A DNA stretch of 14,338 bases, taken from the NCBI GenBank assembly GCA_910577575.1, contig CAJTOG010000050.1, forward strand, positions 1 to 14,338. The letters run 5' to 3'. Every line of letters starts with the position of its first letter. Positions within the stretch are counted from its first letter, which is position 1. The stretch is from an uncultured Ruminococcus sp. (GTDB lineage Bacteria > Bacillota > Clostridia > Oscillospirales > Ruminococcaceae). Of the stretch, positions 1 to 7,638 are shown piece by piece. Both the position numbers and the translations under genes were made by a program. The notes under the pieces were generated by a model. It had not been told where the DNA came from, ran no database searches, and saw only the letters and a program-made list of their open reading frames with translations.

Positions 1-1156
1 TAATAGATGTTATAACATCTGCTTTATTGTTTCTGATAAGTTCAATAAGATGCTTTCCGCTTGTTGCCTTTGCAGGTGAAAGACGTGTATGGGAAAAAGT
101 CTTTGCAATCTGATTATCAAGGTCTTTACGGTCGGTAACTATTATAACTCTTGGATGAAATTCCGATAGCTCCGTGAGAATATATTTTGAAAGCATAACC
201 ATAGTAAGTGATTTTCCGCTCCCCTGTGTATGCCATACAACACCGCCCTGACGATTTCCGCATACGTCATCTGAATTGACAGTACGTATAATTTCACGGA
301 TTCCGAAAAATTGCTGATGACGGCAGATTTTTTTGACATTTGCATCATAAATAACAAAATATTCTGTAATTTCCATAAGTCTTTCAGGCGAAAGAAGCGA
401 TATTATATCCTTGTCCTGCTGAATAACACTTCTGTCTGTTATAAGCATATTCAGCCTGTTTTCAAGCCACTCCTTCTCTTCCTCCTTCCAGACATTCCAG
501 AACTTTTTCGGCGTACCAGTAGTTGCATACTTGACTGAATTTCCATTAATTGCAGCAACAATCTGTGCAAATTTGAAAAGCTGCGGAGTATATTCTGATT
601 TCTGATTACGGATAATCTGCTCGACAGCTCTTTCAACCGGAATAACGGGAGATTTACATTCCATGACTGCAAAAGGAATACCGTTTACAAAAAGTACAAT
701 ATCAGAACGTGTATCATGCTGTCGGTCTGAACTGTGAACAGAAAACTCTTCTGTTACGTGGAAAACATTATTACTGAAATTTTCCCAGTCAATATAGTGT
801 ATATTGAAATTCATAAGTCTGCCGTCAGGCAGTTTTTCAGGATAGCTTTTTCCCAGCATCAAATCATCATAAACTTTTTCACTTGATGCAACAAGATTAT
901 CCGCAAGGGGTTCGTCAATTTCATTTACAGCACGTTCAATATTTTCATTACTGAATTTATATTCTGTTCCGCCATAGCTATAACTGTTGAGTTCAACAAG
1001 TTTACTGCGAAGAATATCCCTGAGAATCACATTATAAAGTCCGTTACGCTGTTTTCTGCATTCCGCAGGAGAAATATATTTATAGCCGAGCTTTTCAAGA
1101 AGCTCTATTGCGGGCTTCTGGCTTGAATTTTTTTCAAGATACATATTATTGTTCAT
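1..1156 (-). CDS. hsdR: Type I restriction enzyme R subunit HsdR (N-terminal 385 residues, partial)
   Basis: This is the DNA-cleaving, ATP-driven translocating subunit of a type I restriction-modification complex. The frame is open from an ATG at 1156 to the left window edge, giving 385 codons of a protein that is usually about 1000 residues. The N-terminal nuclease domain shows a PD-(D/E)xK core: Asp152, then Glu166 and Lys168 in MECK. The first helicase lobe follows, with Walker A at about 309-316 (HTQGSGKS) and a TDRKDLD segment at 341-347. The start overlaps the hsdS stop as ATGA (4 bp), so the two genes are translationally coupled. A second in-frame ATG lies four codons further in and could also serve. 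Identification is firm from the nuclease and helicase motifs. The motor domains and C-terminus lie outside the window, so I cannot say whether the gene is intact. Confidence 0.95.
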   Translation of the reverse strand, partial: MNNNMYLEKNSSQKPAIELLEKLGYKYISPAECRKQRNGLYNVILRDILRSKLVELNSYSYGGTEYKFSNENIERAVNEIDEPLADNLVASSEKVYDDLMLGKSYPEKLPDGRLMNFNIHYIDWENFSNNVFHVTEEFSVHSSDRQHDTRSDIVLFVNGIPFAVMECKSPVIPVERAVEQIIRNQKSEYTPQLFKFAQIVAAINGNSVKYATTGTPKKFWNVWKEEEKEWLENRLNMLITDRSVIQQDKDIISLLSPERLMEITEYFVIYDANVKKICRHQQFFGIREIIRTVNSDDVCGNRQGGVVWHTQGSGKSLTMVMLSKYILTELSEFHPRVIIVTDRKDLDNQIAKTFSHTRLSPAKATSGKHLIELIRNNKADVITSI

Positions 1157-2316
1157 ATTTTTACCCTTACCTTTCCTGTTAAAAGTATCTGCATAAGTGC
1201 TTTTTTCTTTAATTTTTCCTGCTCCAGCTCTTTTTCAAGCAGTTCTATTTCTTTGTCCTGTGATGAAAGAATTTCGGCTATTGCGGTTTGTTCATTTTTC
1301 TCAACAGAATAAAAAACTTTTATTTTGCTAAAATTGTTATATTTAAGATTTCTTGTATCATCAACCAATCCCTGCGAAAATCTGTAAAAATTAGATATAA
1401 TTTTAGGCATTTTGAAAAGATATGAGAAATATTTTGAATTTACACAAGCAGATGGTTTCAAAACAGTATATGCAGGACTGACAATACCTTCATAATTTGA
1501 ATAAGCTGATACACCTTGCCACATTCTCATAGTATTATATCCGATGTCGCCAACACATATCTTCAGATATTTAGATTTATCTTCACTTGAATTGTCTTTT
1601 AAATCCAATTCGGAACGTGGTATTATTCCATGTGTTCCAGTAACTGAAAGTAACATAAGATTTTCAAAATTTCTTTCTATGCGTTCAGAAAAAATATCGC
1701 CAAGCCTGACTTTTTCCCATTCTCCCTCAAAACCTTTTAATCTGATTTTTCCTGTAAGAAGATTTTGCATAAGCCATTTCTTCTGCTGTTTTTTCTGGTC
1801 AATAAGTTTTTGCTTTAATTCTATAATCTTGTCCTGCGTTGAGAGAATTTCCGCTATTTTTTCCTGTTCTTTCTTATTAATAGGATACCAGACAGATATT
1901 TTCTTAAAATTCTGATATTTAAGGCTTCTTGTGTCATCAACTAAGCCCTGTGAATACCTGTAAAACATGAATATAATTTCAGGCATTTTAAAAAGATAAG
2001 AAAAATATTTTGAATCTATTGAATTTATAGGTTTAAGAACAGTATATGCAGGGCTGACTATTCCTTCATAATAAGAATAAGCCGAAACACCTTGCCACAT
2101 TCTCATAGTATTATATCCAATATCTCCCGTACATATTTTTAAATATTTTGACTTATCGTCTCTTGAATTATCTTTTAAATCCAATTCGGAACGTGGTATA
2201 ATTCCTTTCGCCGCAGTAATGGCAAGTAACATAAGATTTTCAGAATTCCTTTCTGTACGTTCTGAAAAAATTTCACCAAGCCTGACTTTTTTCCAGTCTT
2301 TTAATTTCTGTTGCAT
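1153..2316 (-). CDS. hsdS: Type I restriction-modification specificity subunit HsdS with two near-identical halves
   Basis: HsdS chooses the DNA target for both methylation (with HsdM) and cleavage (with HsdR). The 387-residue protein has the usual plan: target-recognition domain 1 (about 8-145), a helical spacer (about 146-194), recognition domain 2 (about 200-337) and a distal helical repeat (about 338-386). Both spacers end in MQxLLTGKxRxK. What is odd is that the two recognition domains are almost the same: aligned with an offset of 192 residues, I count about 110 identities in 138 positions (about 80%). In most HsdS proteins only the spacers resemble each other, while the recognition domains differ and read two different half-sites. 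The start at 2316 has AAGGAG 8 bases upstream, and a consensus promoter lies just beyond. No hsdM precedes it, which is unusual because M-S-R is the common order. Confidence 0.95.
   Translation of the reverse strand: MQQKLKDWKKVRLGEIFSERTERNSENLMLLAITAAKGIIPRSELDLKDNSRDDKSKYLKICTGDIGYNTMRMWQGVSAYSYYEGIVSPAYTVLKPINSIDSKYFSYLFKMPEIIFMFYRYSQGLVDDTRSLKYQNFKKISVWYPINKKEQEKIAEILSTQDKIIELKQKLIDQKKQQKKWLMQNLLTGKIRLKGFEGEWEKVRLGDIFSERIERNFENLMLLSVTGTHGIIPRSELDLKDNSSEDKSKYLKICVGDIGYNTMRMWQGVSAYSNYEGIVSPAYTVLKPSACVNSKYFSYLFKMPKIISNFYRFSQGLVDDTRNLKYNNFSKIKVFYSVEKNEQTAIAEILSSQDKEIELLEKELEQEKLKKKALMQILLTGKVRVKI
1159..2295 (-). repeat. Tandem duplication inside hsdS (copy A 1735-2295, copy B 1159-1719)
   Basis: Residues 8-194 and 200-386 of HsdS are tandem copies. 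The resemblance is visible in DNA as well, for example around 2041-2130 against 1465-1555, where long stretches are the same. Several residue blocks are unchanged between copies, including GIIPRSELDLKDNS, GDIGYNTMRMWQGVSAYS and EGIVSPAYTVLKP. Such similarity suggests a fairly recent duplication or ongoing gene conversion of one half-gene. The variable positions cluster at the start of each domain and in the helical spacers. Confidence 0.9.
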
Positions 2317-2360
2317 ATTATCACTCCTTAAAAATTTTGTTATGGATTAAATGTTTCCAC

Positions 2361-2390
2361 AATACATATTATACCATAAAAATATGTATT
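2361..2390. repeat. 10-bp perfect inverted repeat over the hsdS promoter (candidate operator)
   Basis: The arm AATACATATT at 2361-2370 is perfectly complementary to AATATGTATT at 2381-2390, with a 10-base gap. The left arm covers part of the -10 hexamer and the other arm abuts the -35 hexamer, which is where a repressor would block polymerase. The region is AT-rich, so chance is possible. No regulator gene sits next to it. Confidence 0.5.
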
Positions 2391-2396
2391 TGTCAA
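2368..2396 (-). promoter_or_regulatory. Consensus sigma-A promoter for hsdS-hsdR
   Basis: On the minus strand, TTGACA (2396-2391) and TATAAT (2373-2368) are separated by exactly 17 bases. Both hexamers match the consensus fully. Transcription should start near 2360, about 45 bases before the hsdS ATG, which makes hsdS the first gene of its transcript. Confidence 0.9.
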
Positions 2397-2454
2397 TAGT
2401 TTTCAGAAAATATTTTTTGTCATGCTTTAAATGTAACATGAAATTAATTTTTTA

Positions 2455-2483
2455 TTGACATTCATAATGCTATATGATATAAT
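2455..2483 (+). promoter_or_regulatory. Consensus sigma-A promoter for the esterase-acyltransferase operon
   Basis: TTGACA (2455-2460) and TATAAT (2478-2483) match the consensus fully with a 17-base spacer. Transcription should start near 2490, about 37 bases before the esterase ATG. It is divergent from the hsdS promoter; the two -35 boxes are about 60 bases apart. Confidence 0.9.
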
Positions 2484-2526
2484 AACTTAAACAATAAATT
2501 TTGGATTTATTAGAAATGGAGAAACA

Positions 2527-3432
2527 ATGGAATTATTTACAAAAATGCTGAGAGCAAATATTGCGGCAGTAAACAAACTGGCTGATATCGGCACATCTGA
2601 AAAATCGCACACGGTACAAAGAACCCTACAGGACAGAATAGGCGGTTATATGGCTCATGAATATATCAGCGAAATCACAACCCAGACGGTAAACTCGCCT
2701 GATATTCAGGCAGAATATGTAACTCCGAAAAAGCTGAAAAATGATGGAGTAATTTTATATCTTCACGGCGGAGGATATGTTTCCGGAGATTTGAAATATG
2801 CAAAAGGATTCGGTACAATCTTAGCAGTACAGAATAATATCAGAGTATGTTGTCTCGCATACCGTTTGGCACCTGAAAATGTTTATCCTGCCGCCCTTGA
2901 TGACGCAGTTAAGGCATATTGTCAATTAATATCGGACGGATATTCACCATCGCAGATTGTGCTGTGCGGAGAATCGGCAGGCGGAGGACTGGTCTTTGCT
3001 CTTGCACTTAAACTAAAAGAACAGGGAATTGAACTTCCATGCGGTATTATTGCAATTTCTCCATGGAGCGACCTGACTATGTCCGGAGACTCATACCAAG
3101 AAAACCGTGAAAAAGACCCTTCAATGACTAAAAAGAGACTTCAGTGTTATGCAAATTGTTATACTGACCGGACAGACTCTCCGTTTGTGTCTCCCCTGTT
3201 CGGAAACTTAAAAGGACTTCCGCCGTCTCTGATATTTGTCGGAGGAGATGAAATAATGCTAAGTGATTCGGTAGACTTGCATAAAAAACTATGCGGTTCA
3301 GGCTGTAAATCAAAACTTCATATCGCTCCGGAAATGTGGCATATATATCTTCTCTATAGTACTAAACAGGCAAAAGAGGATATGAAAATGATTCCTGAAT
3401 TTTTAAAGGAGATACTCAATGTCAAACAATAA
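2527..3432 (+). CDS. Alpha/beta hydrolase, HSL-type (family IV) esterase/lipase
   Basis: This 301-residue protein is a predicted carboxylester hydrolase of the hormone-sensitive-lipase group. The oxyanion-hole motif HGGG is at 80-83 and YRLAPE, typical of the group, at 112-117. The nucleophile elbow GESAG carries Ser150. The acid is most likely Asp241 (in GGDE), and the base His272 in a C-terminal MWH. Full family length and a complete triad suggest an active enzyme. I see no signal peptide, so it is probably cytoplasmic. GGAG lies 5 bases before the ATG. It is the first gene after a strong promoter and overlaps the next gene by 14 bases. The substrate cannot be read from sequence; the acyltransferase next door suggests a small-alcohol or lipid ester. 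Confidence 0.9.
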   Translation: MELFTKMLRANIAAVNKLADIGTSEKSHTVQRTLQDRIGGYMAHEYISEITTQTVNSPDIQAEYVTPKKLKNDGVILYLHGGGYVSGDLKYAKGFGTILAVQNNIRVCCLAYRLAPENVYPAALDDAVKAYCQLISDGYSPSQIVLCGESAGGGLVFALALKLKEQGIELPCGIIAISPWSDLTMSGDSYQENREKDPSMTKKRLQCYANCYTDRTDSPFVSPLFGNLKGLPPSLIFVGGDEIMLSDSVDLHKKLCGSGCKSKLHIAPEMWHIYLLYSTKQAKEDMKMIPEFLKEILNVKQ

Positions 3433-4699
3433 TCTGTTCTGGCTCAGACTGGATAATGCAGCAAAATTATATCCTGCCGTAAAAACAAAAAACTGGTGTA
3501 ATGTATTCCGTCTGTCCGTAACTGTAAACGAAAAAATCGACTCTGATATTCTTCAGTCAGCACTTAATGTAACAGTCAAAAGATTTCCGTCAATATCAAT
3601 GAAACTCTGCAAAGGTTTATTCTGGTATTATTTAGAAGCAGCAGATGCACCGAAAGTAATTCCTGAAAAACCATATCCATGCAGTAAAATGACCCCATAT
3701 GACTTAAAAAAATGTGCATTCCGTGTACTTTATTATGAATGCAGGATAGCAGTGGAGTTTTTTCATTCCCTGACTGACGGAAACGGAGGACTGATTTTTC
3801 TGAAAACCCTTTTGGCCGAATATCTTTCTCAGAAAAACAATATAAAAATTTCATTTGAAAACGGAGTGCTTGACTGCACAGAAACTCCGAATCAGTCAGA
3901 ATTTGAAGACAGTTTTCTTAAATATGACGGATTTGTATCATATCCGAGAAGTGAGTCAACAGCATATCAGGTTCATGGAACAAAAGAAAAAAATGGCTTT
4001 AATAATGTGATTACGGGTATTGTAAACTTAAACGATGCACTGGCAACTGCAAAAAAATATGGTGTAAGTCTCACAGCATTCCTTGTTTCAATAATGATTC
4101 TTTCAATTCAGCAGATTCAAAACAAGGAAATTCATAATAAAAGAAAACAGAAACCTATAAAAATACTGATTCCTGTAAACCTGAGAAATTATTTCAAAAG
4201 TAATTCTCTCAGAAATTTTGTTCTTTATATCACTCCAGGAATAGATGCAAACATGGGAGATTTTGATTTTGATGAAATCGTTCATATAGTTCATCATCAG
4301 ATGAAGCTACTGCTTACTGAAAAGCAGATGAGGGCAAGAATAACTGCAAATGTCAAAGCAGAAAGAAACAAATTTCTTAAATTCATGCCATTGTTTGTAA
4401 AAAATATGGGTTTAAAATTAATGTTTTCATTTGCAGGAGAAAAGAAGTCGTGTATAACAATGTCAAATCTGGGAGCAGTTTCAGTTCCGGAACAGATGGA
4501 AAATTCAATCAAACGATTTGACTTCACTCTCGGAGTACAGTATACAGGCTCAAATAACTGCGGTATTCTGTCATATAAGGACGAGCTGTATATCAATATG
4601 ATAAGAAATATTGAAGAATCAGAACTCGAACGTCTATTTTTTACAAATCTTGTTAAAATGGGAATTGCAGTATCTGTTGAAAGTAATAGGAAAGGATAG
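3419..4699 (+). CDS. Alcohol acetyltransferase/condensation-domain-like acyltransferase
   Basis: This 426-residue protein has the two-lobed architecture of CoA-dependent acyltransferases related to yeast-type alcohol acetyltransferases, Pap proteins and NRPS condensation domains. The catalytic signature HxxxDG is present as HSLTDG at 116-121, preceded by a family-like N-terminal half (about residues 29-75). A substrate-channel segment (ILIPVNLRNYF, about 250-260) and a C-terminal strand resembling the NCGILSYKDELYINM stretch of such proteins are visible. It is expected to transfer an acyl group from CoA or a carrier to an alcohol. The start overlaps the esterase by 14 bases and has AAAGGAG 7 bases upstream, so translation is probably coupled. 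An ester-making and an ester-splitting enzyme from one transcript suggest a shared ester substrate, but this is inference. Confidence 0.75.
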   Translation: MSNNNLFWLRLDNAAKLYPAVKTKNWCNVFRLSVTVNEKIDSDILQSALNVTVKRFPSISMKLCKGLFWYYLEAADAPKVIPEKPYPCSKMTPYDLKKCAFRVLYYECRIAVEFFHSLTDGNGGLIFLKTLLAEYLSQKNNIKISFENGVLDCTETPNQSEFEDSFLKYDGFVSYPRSESTAYQVHGTKEKNGFNNVITGIVNLNDALATAKKYGVSLTAFLVSIMILSIQQIQNKEIHNKRKQKPIKILIPVNLRNYFKSNSLRNFVLYITPGIDANMGDFDFDEIVHIVHHQMKLLLTEKQMRARITANVKAERNKFLKFMPLFVKNMGLKLMFSFAGEKKSCITMSNLGAVSVPEQMENSIKRFDFTLGVQYTGSNNCGILSYKDELYINMIRNIEESELERLFFTNLVKMGIAVSVESNRKG

Positions 4700-4705
4700 A
4701 TAAAT

Positions 4706-5410
4706 ATGGCATATTGTATAAAATGCGGAGTAAAGCTTGAGGACAGCGAAAAGAAATGTCCGTTATGCCGGACAGTTGTTTATCACCCTGATATAAAACT
4801 TCCTGACAATGCTGTACCTCCATATCCGGAAGAGCATATAATCCTGCTCCGACAGATGAATAAAAAATATAAAATCATAATTGCGACAATTATCATTTTT
4901 ATTCCCACACTTCTGACACTCATATGCGACTATAAAATAAACTCTGAATTTGTATGGTCTGATATTGTATTAAGTTCTGTATGCTTTTTATACTGCCTGA
5001 TTTTTATTCCATTGATTTTTCCTAAAAAAGATACTCTTCTCTATCTTGGAATTGATTTCTCAGCCCTTTTGCTGTTTCAGTGGCATCTTTCATACACAAC
5101 CGGCGGACACTGGTTTTTTTCGTTTGCAATGCCTCTTATATTATCTGCAGAACTTATTACAATGTCAGCAATCCTGATAAAAAGATTCACTAAAGCATCA
5201 TATCTGTTTGTTTTTGCAATAGTTTTCATATTTACCGGTGCTGACTGTATTCTTATAGAATTTCTTATAAATAAAACTTTTCTAAATCAGATAAATTTCC
5301 TATGGTCTTATTATCCTTTTGTTACCTTTTTAGCAGTCGGTGCTATCTTGCTTCTTTTCAACAGGAACAAGAAAATAAAAGAACAGATAACAAAAAAATT
5401 TTTTGTCTGA
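4706..5410 (+). CDS. Zinc-ribbon polytopic membrane protein, DUF6320-like
   Basis: The 234-residue protein begins with a compact zinc ribbon, with paired cysteines Cys4/Cys7 and Cys18/Cys21. A linker rich in Pro and acidic residues follows (about 25-50). Then come about six hydrophobic segments, near 55-75, 85-106, 111-130, 136-158, 164-187 and 197-218, and a lysine-rich tail. This matches the layout I associate with DUF6320 proteins, which lack an assigned function. It starts 7 bases after the acyltransferase stop, with GAAAGGA as ribosome site, and is the last gene of the operon. I infer that it anchors or regulates the two enzymes at the membrane, or moves their product. The zinc ribbon could equally be structural. 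I see no convincing terminator directly after it. Confidence 0.7.
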   Translation: MAYCIKCGVKLEDSEKKCPLCRTVVYHPDIKLPDNAVPPYPEEHIILLRQMNKKYKIIIATIIIFIPTLLTLICDYKINSEFVWSDIVLSSVCFLYCLIFIPLIFPKKDTLLYLGIDFSALLLFQWHLSYTTGGHWFFSFAMPLILSAELITMSAILIKRFTKASYLFVFAIVFIFTGADCILIEFLINKTFLNQINFLWSYYPFVTFLAVGAILLLFNRNKKIKEQITKKFFV

Positions 5411-5465
5411 TATAATAACCAAAAACCACCTTTTTAATGGGATAGTTTTATATTATTCAGACATT

Positions 5466-5850
5466 CTACAAAACAGTATTTTCTTCTATATCAATATTTT
5501 CCAACTTAGAAACATCAAAAGTTTTTTCTGCATCTTTATTTAAATTAAATTCAAGATGATTGTCATTAAAGAACGGAATAATAAGTACAGCCTCTGAAAT
5601 GCCGACTGTAACAAAGCTTTTTTTCTTAATACAGTAATCTGAATTTATACAGTGTAAAAATAAGATATGAAAATGAAGCAGAAAGAAGAATTGCCTGACA
5701 TATAGAATAGATTGCAACCGATTTTACATCATCCCCGTTAAAAAGAATCTGACCAAGACTGAAGAACAGTTTAATCACCATTGTATGTGCAATAGAATGA
5801 TGATTTGAAAGCACTTCATTAAAATCAAAAAAATAATTTAAGCCTTCTGT
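5466..5850 (-). pseudogene. Remnant of a multi-pass membrane protein (DUF6020/glycosyltransferase-like), truncated and frameshifted
   Basis: Reading from about 5850 downward, one frame encodes about 70 residues without a good start: a NHHSIAHTMVIKLFFSLGQ segment, then CQAILLSASFSYLIFTLYKF, ending in a stop near 5626. The spacing of the NHH-x-x-x-HT motif, the GQILF stretch and the following hydrophobic helix resembles an internal part of DUF6020-type membrane proteins, which I recall as glycosyltransferase-like. A second frame then continues for about 60 codons to 5466 with hydrophilic, acidic sequence and no recognisable family. The lack of an N-terminus, the frame change near 5640 and the overlap with a terminator argue for a decayed gene. 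The family link is from memory of the motif and is only moderately sure. Nothing else is evident in the 5411-5881 gap. Confidence 0.45.
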
Positions 5851-5866
5851 TTTTTACAGAAGGCTT
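5840..5866 (-). terminator. Rho-independent terminator of the redox operon
   Basis: A perfect 11-bp stem (5840-5850 with 5856-5866) and a 5-base loop lie 16 bases beyond the alcohol dehydrogenase stop. On the minus strand the stem is followed by AAATTATTTTTTT. On the plus strand only four T follow, so minus-strand use is favoured, although it could work weakly in both directions. Confidence 0.8.
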
Positions 5867-5881
5867 TTGGCTTATCATATT

Positions 5882-7054
5882 TTAAAGGCACATTTCGTAA
5901 ATTTTTTCAACATCATCAGGAGAAAGATTTTTTGCTCCTGTAATTATACCGTCGGCACAGGCATGTTCAGCCATTGCACGGAAATGAGTTCTGTCAATAT
6001 CCAGTTCCGTAAGAGTTGATTTAAGCCCGAGAGTACCGAAGCAGAAATCAGAAACAGCTTTTATAGCTTTCCTTGCACCTTCCATGGAATCAGAATTTTC
6101 AGAAAGTCCGAATACTTTAACTCCGAAACGTGCAATCGCAGGGGCAGTATTTTCATCAAGAATATATTCCAGCCAGCGAGGTGTCAAAATTGCAAGCCCG
6201 TGACCATGTGTAATATCATAATAGGCAGAAAGTTCATGCTCCATAGCATGACATGCACAGCCATGAACCGTTCCAGCATCAAGAATTGTATTGAGTGCCA
6301 TTGAAGACGCCCACATCAGGTTTGCTCTTGCCTCATAATTTTCTGGTTCAGCCATTGCTACAGGTGTCCACTTTACAACAGTTCTCATGACAGCCTCTTG
6401 CATCTCAAGAATCATATCAAAAGTTGCATCACCTGCAAGATAGTAATTATCAAGAACATGATTGAAAATATCAACCGCACCGCATACAGTCTGATAAGTC
6501 GGTAAAGTATAGCTGTATTCAGGATTTTCAAAAGCTACTCTAGGAATAAGTGCAGAACCTCCGAGACCAATTTTCTCATTTGTATCCATATTGGATATAA
6601 CAGCCCATCCGTCCATTTCAGAACCTGTAGCGGCATTTGTAAGAACTGCAACAACAGGAAGTGCATCTGTTACCCATGTCCCCGAACTTACCAAATCCCA
6701 TACATTGCCGGATTCAGTTACAGCCGCAGCTGCTACTCCCTTTGCACAGTCAATAGTCGAACCTCCTCCGACTGCAAGAACAACGTCAATGCTCTCCTTT
6801 TTACAGATTTCTGCACCTTTATTCGCTGTCTTGTGACGTGGATTAGGCTCAACTCCGCTGAGTTCAAAAAGCTCAATTTCATTATCTGCACAAAGTTTTT
6901 TTACAAGGTCATAAAGACCATTTTTCTTAATTGAACCACCACCATAGACCATAAGAACCTTTTTGCCAAAATTCAGCAGTTCTTTCGGAAGATTCTCCAT
7001 TATATCCTTTCCGAAATATACCTTGTCAGGATTGTGAAAAATAAAGTCATTCAT
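5882..7054 (-). CDS. Iron-containing alcohol dehydrogenase (NADPH-dependent butanol dehydrogenase/YqhD type)
   Basis: This 390-residue group III alcohol dehydrogenase should reduce aldehydes to alcohols with NAD(P)H in the cytoplasm. The nucleotide-binding part has GGGS at 38-41 and the VGGGSTIDCAKG segment around 95-106. The four metal ligands seen in YqhD are all present with the same spacing: Asp195, His199, His269 and His283. Length is normal for the family and the start has a strong AAGGAGG. It is the last gene of a five-gene minus-strand operon, 17 bases after the flavodoxin stop, and ends just before a terminator. YqhD-type enzymes remove butyraldehyde, methylglyoxal and similar carbonyls. 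With a MerR regulator of the aldehyde-sensing kind at the head of the operon, detoxification is a more likely role than fermentation, but that is inference. Confidence 0.92.
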   Translation of the reverse strand: MNDFIFHNPDKVYFGKDIMENLPKELLNFGKKVLMVYGGGSIKKNGLYDLVKKLCADNEIELFELSGVEPNPRHKTANKGAEICKKESIDVVLAVGGGSTIDCAKGVAAAAVTESGNVWDLVSSGTWVTDALPVVAVLTNAATGSEMDGWAVISNMDTNEKIGLGGSALIPRVAFENPEYSYTLPTYQTVCGAVDIFNHVLDNYYLAGDATFDMILEMQEAVMRTVVKWTPVAMAEPENYEARANLMWASSMALNTILDAGTVHGCACHAMEHELSAYYDITHGHGLAILTPRWLEYILDENTAPAIARFGVKVFGLSENSDSMEGARKAIKAVSDFCFGTLGLKSTLTELDIDRTHFRAMAEHACADGIITGAKNLSPDDVEKIYEMCL

Positions 7055-7071
7055 AATAAATTCCTCCTTAA

Positions 7072-7545
7072 TTATAAATTTTCAGACCATGTTTTAAGTT
7101 CAGTTTTATCTGTATTTACGGAAAATTTCTTTCCTTCTTTAAGAATTGCTCCCTTACATGATGGTGCAAGCTCCGTATTTGTATTTCCCATACCGCTTCC
7201 TCCGGAAGTTGCAAACGGTACAATTGTTTTTCCGGTAAGGTCATACTGTTCAAGAAAAGTATTAATAATTGTCGGAGCAACATACCACCAAATCGGAAAT
7301 CCTACATAGATTGTATCATAATCAGCCATATTTTCTATCTTATCAGCAACGGCAGGTCTGAAAGACTTATCTCTCATTTCAATACTTGAACGACTGTTCT
7401 TATCCTGCCAGTTGAGGTCTGCATCAGTATAAGGCTGTTCCGGTCTGATTTCAAAAATATCCGCACCAACAGCGGCTGCCAATGTCTTTGCAAGTTTTTC
7501 AGTTACACCGCTTGCACTGAAATATGCTACCAGTTTTTTACTCAT
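7072..7545 (-). CDS. Flavodoxin-like FMN protein
   Basis: The 157-residue protein has a flavodoxin fold and should bind FMN as a one- or two-electron carrier. The phosphate loop is SASGVT at 10-15, a variant of the usual S/T-x-T-G-x-T found in stand-alone flavodoxins of anaerobes. The second FMN-contact region is GFPIWWYVAPT at 82-92 with paired tryptophans, and TSGGSGMG at 113-120 forms the third. AAAGGAG precedes the ATG. It is separated from the upstream CMD-cupin gene by 93 bases, the largest gap in the operon. A TATAAT-like box lies in that gap but lacks a good -35, so an internal promoter is possible but unproven. Within the operon it could supply electrons to a reductase or act itself as a small quinone reductase. 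Confidence 0.88.
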   Translation of the reverse strand: MSKKLVAYFSASGVTEKLAKTLAAAVGADIFEIRPEQPYTDADLNWQDKNSRSSIEMRDKSFRPAVADKIENMADYDTIYVGFPIWWYVAPTIINTFLEQYDLTGKTIVPFATSGGSGMGNTNTELAPSCKGAILKEGKKFSVNTDKTELKTWSENL

Positions 7546-7638
7546 AATAAAAACTCCTTTATTTGTTTTTCTTTTCTCCTATAACCTGTTAATGCATATA
7601 TTATAAAGTATCATAGAATTTTATAAATATGTATCACC

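Noticed and set aside
1544..1915. 123-codon plus-strand open frame inside hsdS
   Set aside because: Antisense to a confidently identified hsdS; no ribosome site and a composition typical of a reverse-strand shadow.
4297..4596. 99-codon minus-strand frame within the acyltransferase gene
   Set aside because: Lies fully antisense to the acyltransferase gene, with no family motif and no promoter or ribosome site.
5411..5455. Possible terminator after the DUF6320-like gene
   Set aside because: The best pairing (AAAAC with GTTTT around CC/GG) is short with an internal loop, too weak to call.
7546..7638. Possible internal promoter before the flavodoxin gene
   Set aside because: A TATAAT box is present but the region 16-18 bases upstream has no good -35 hexamer.
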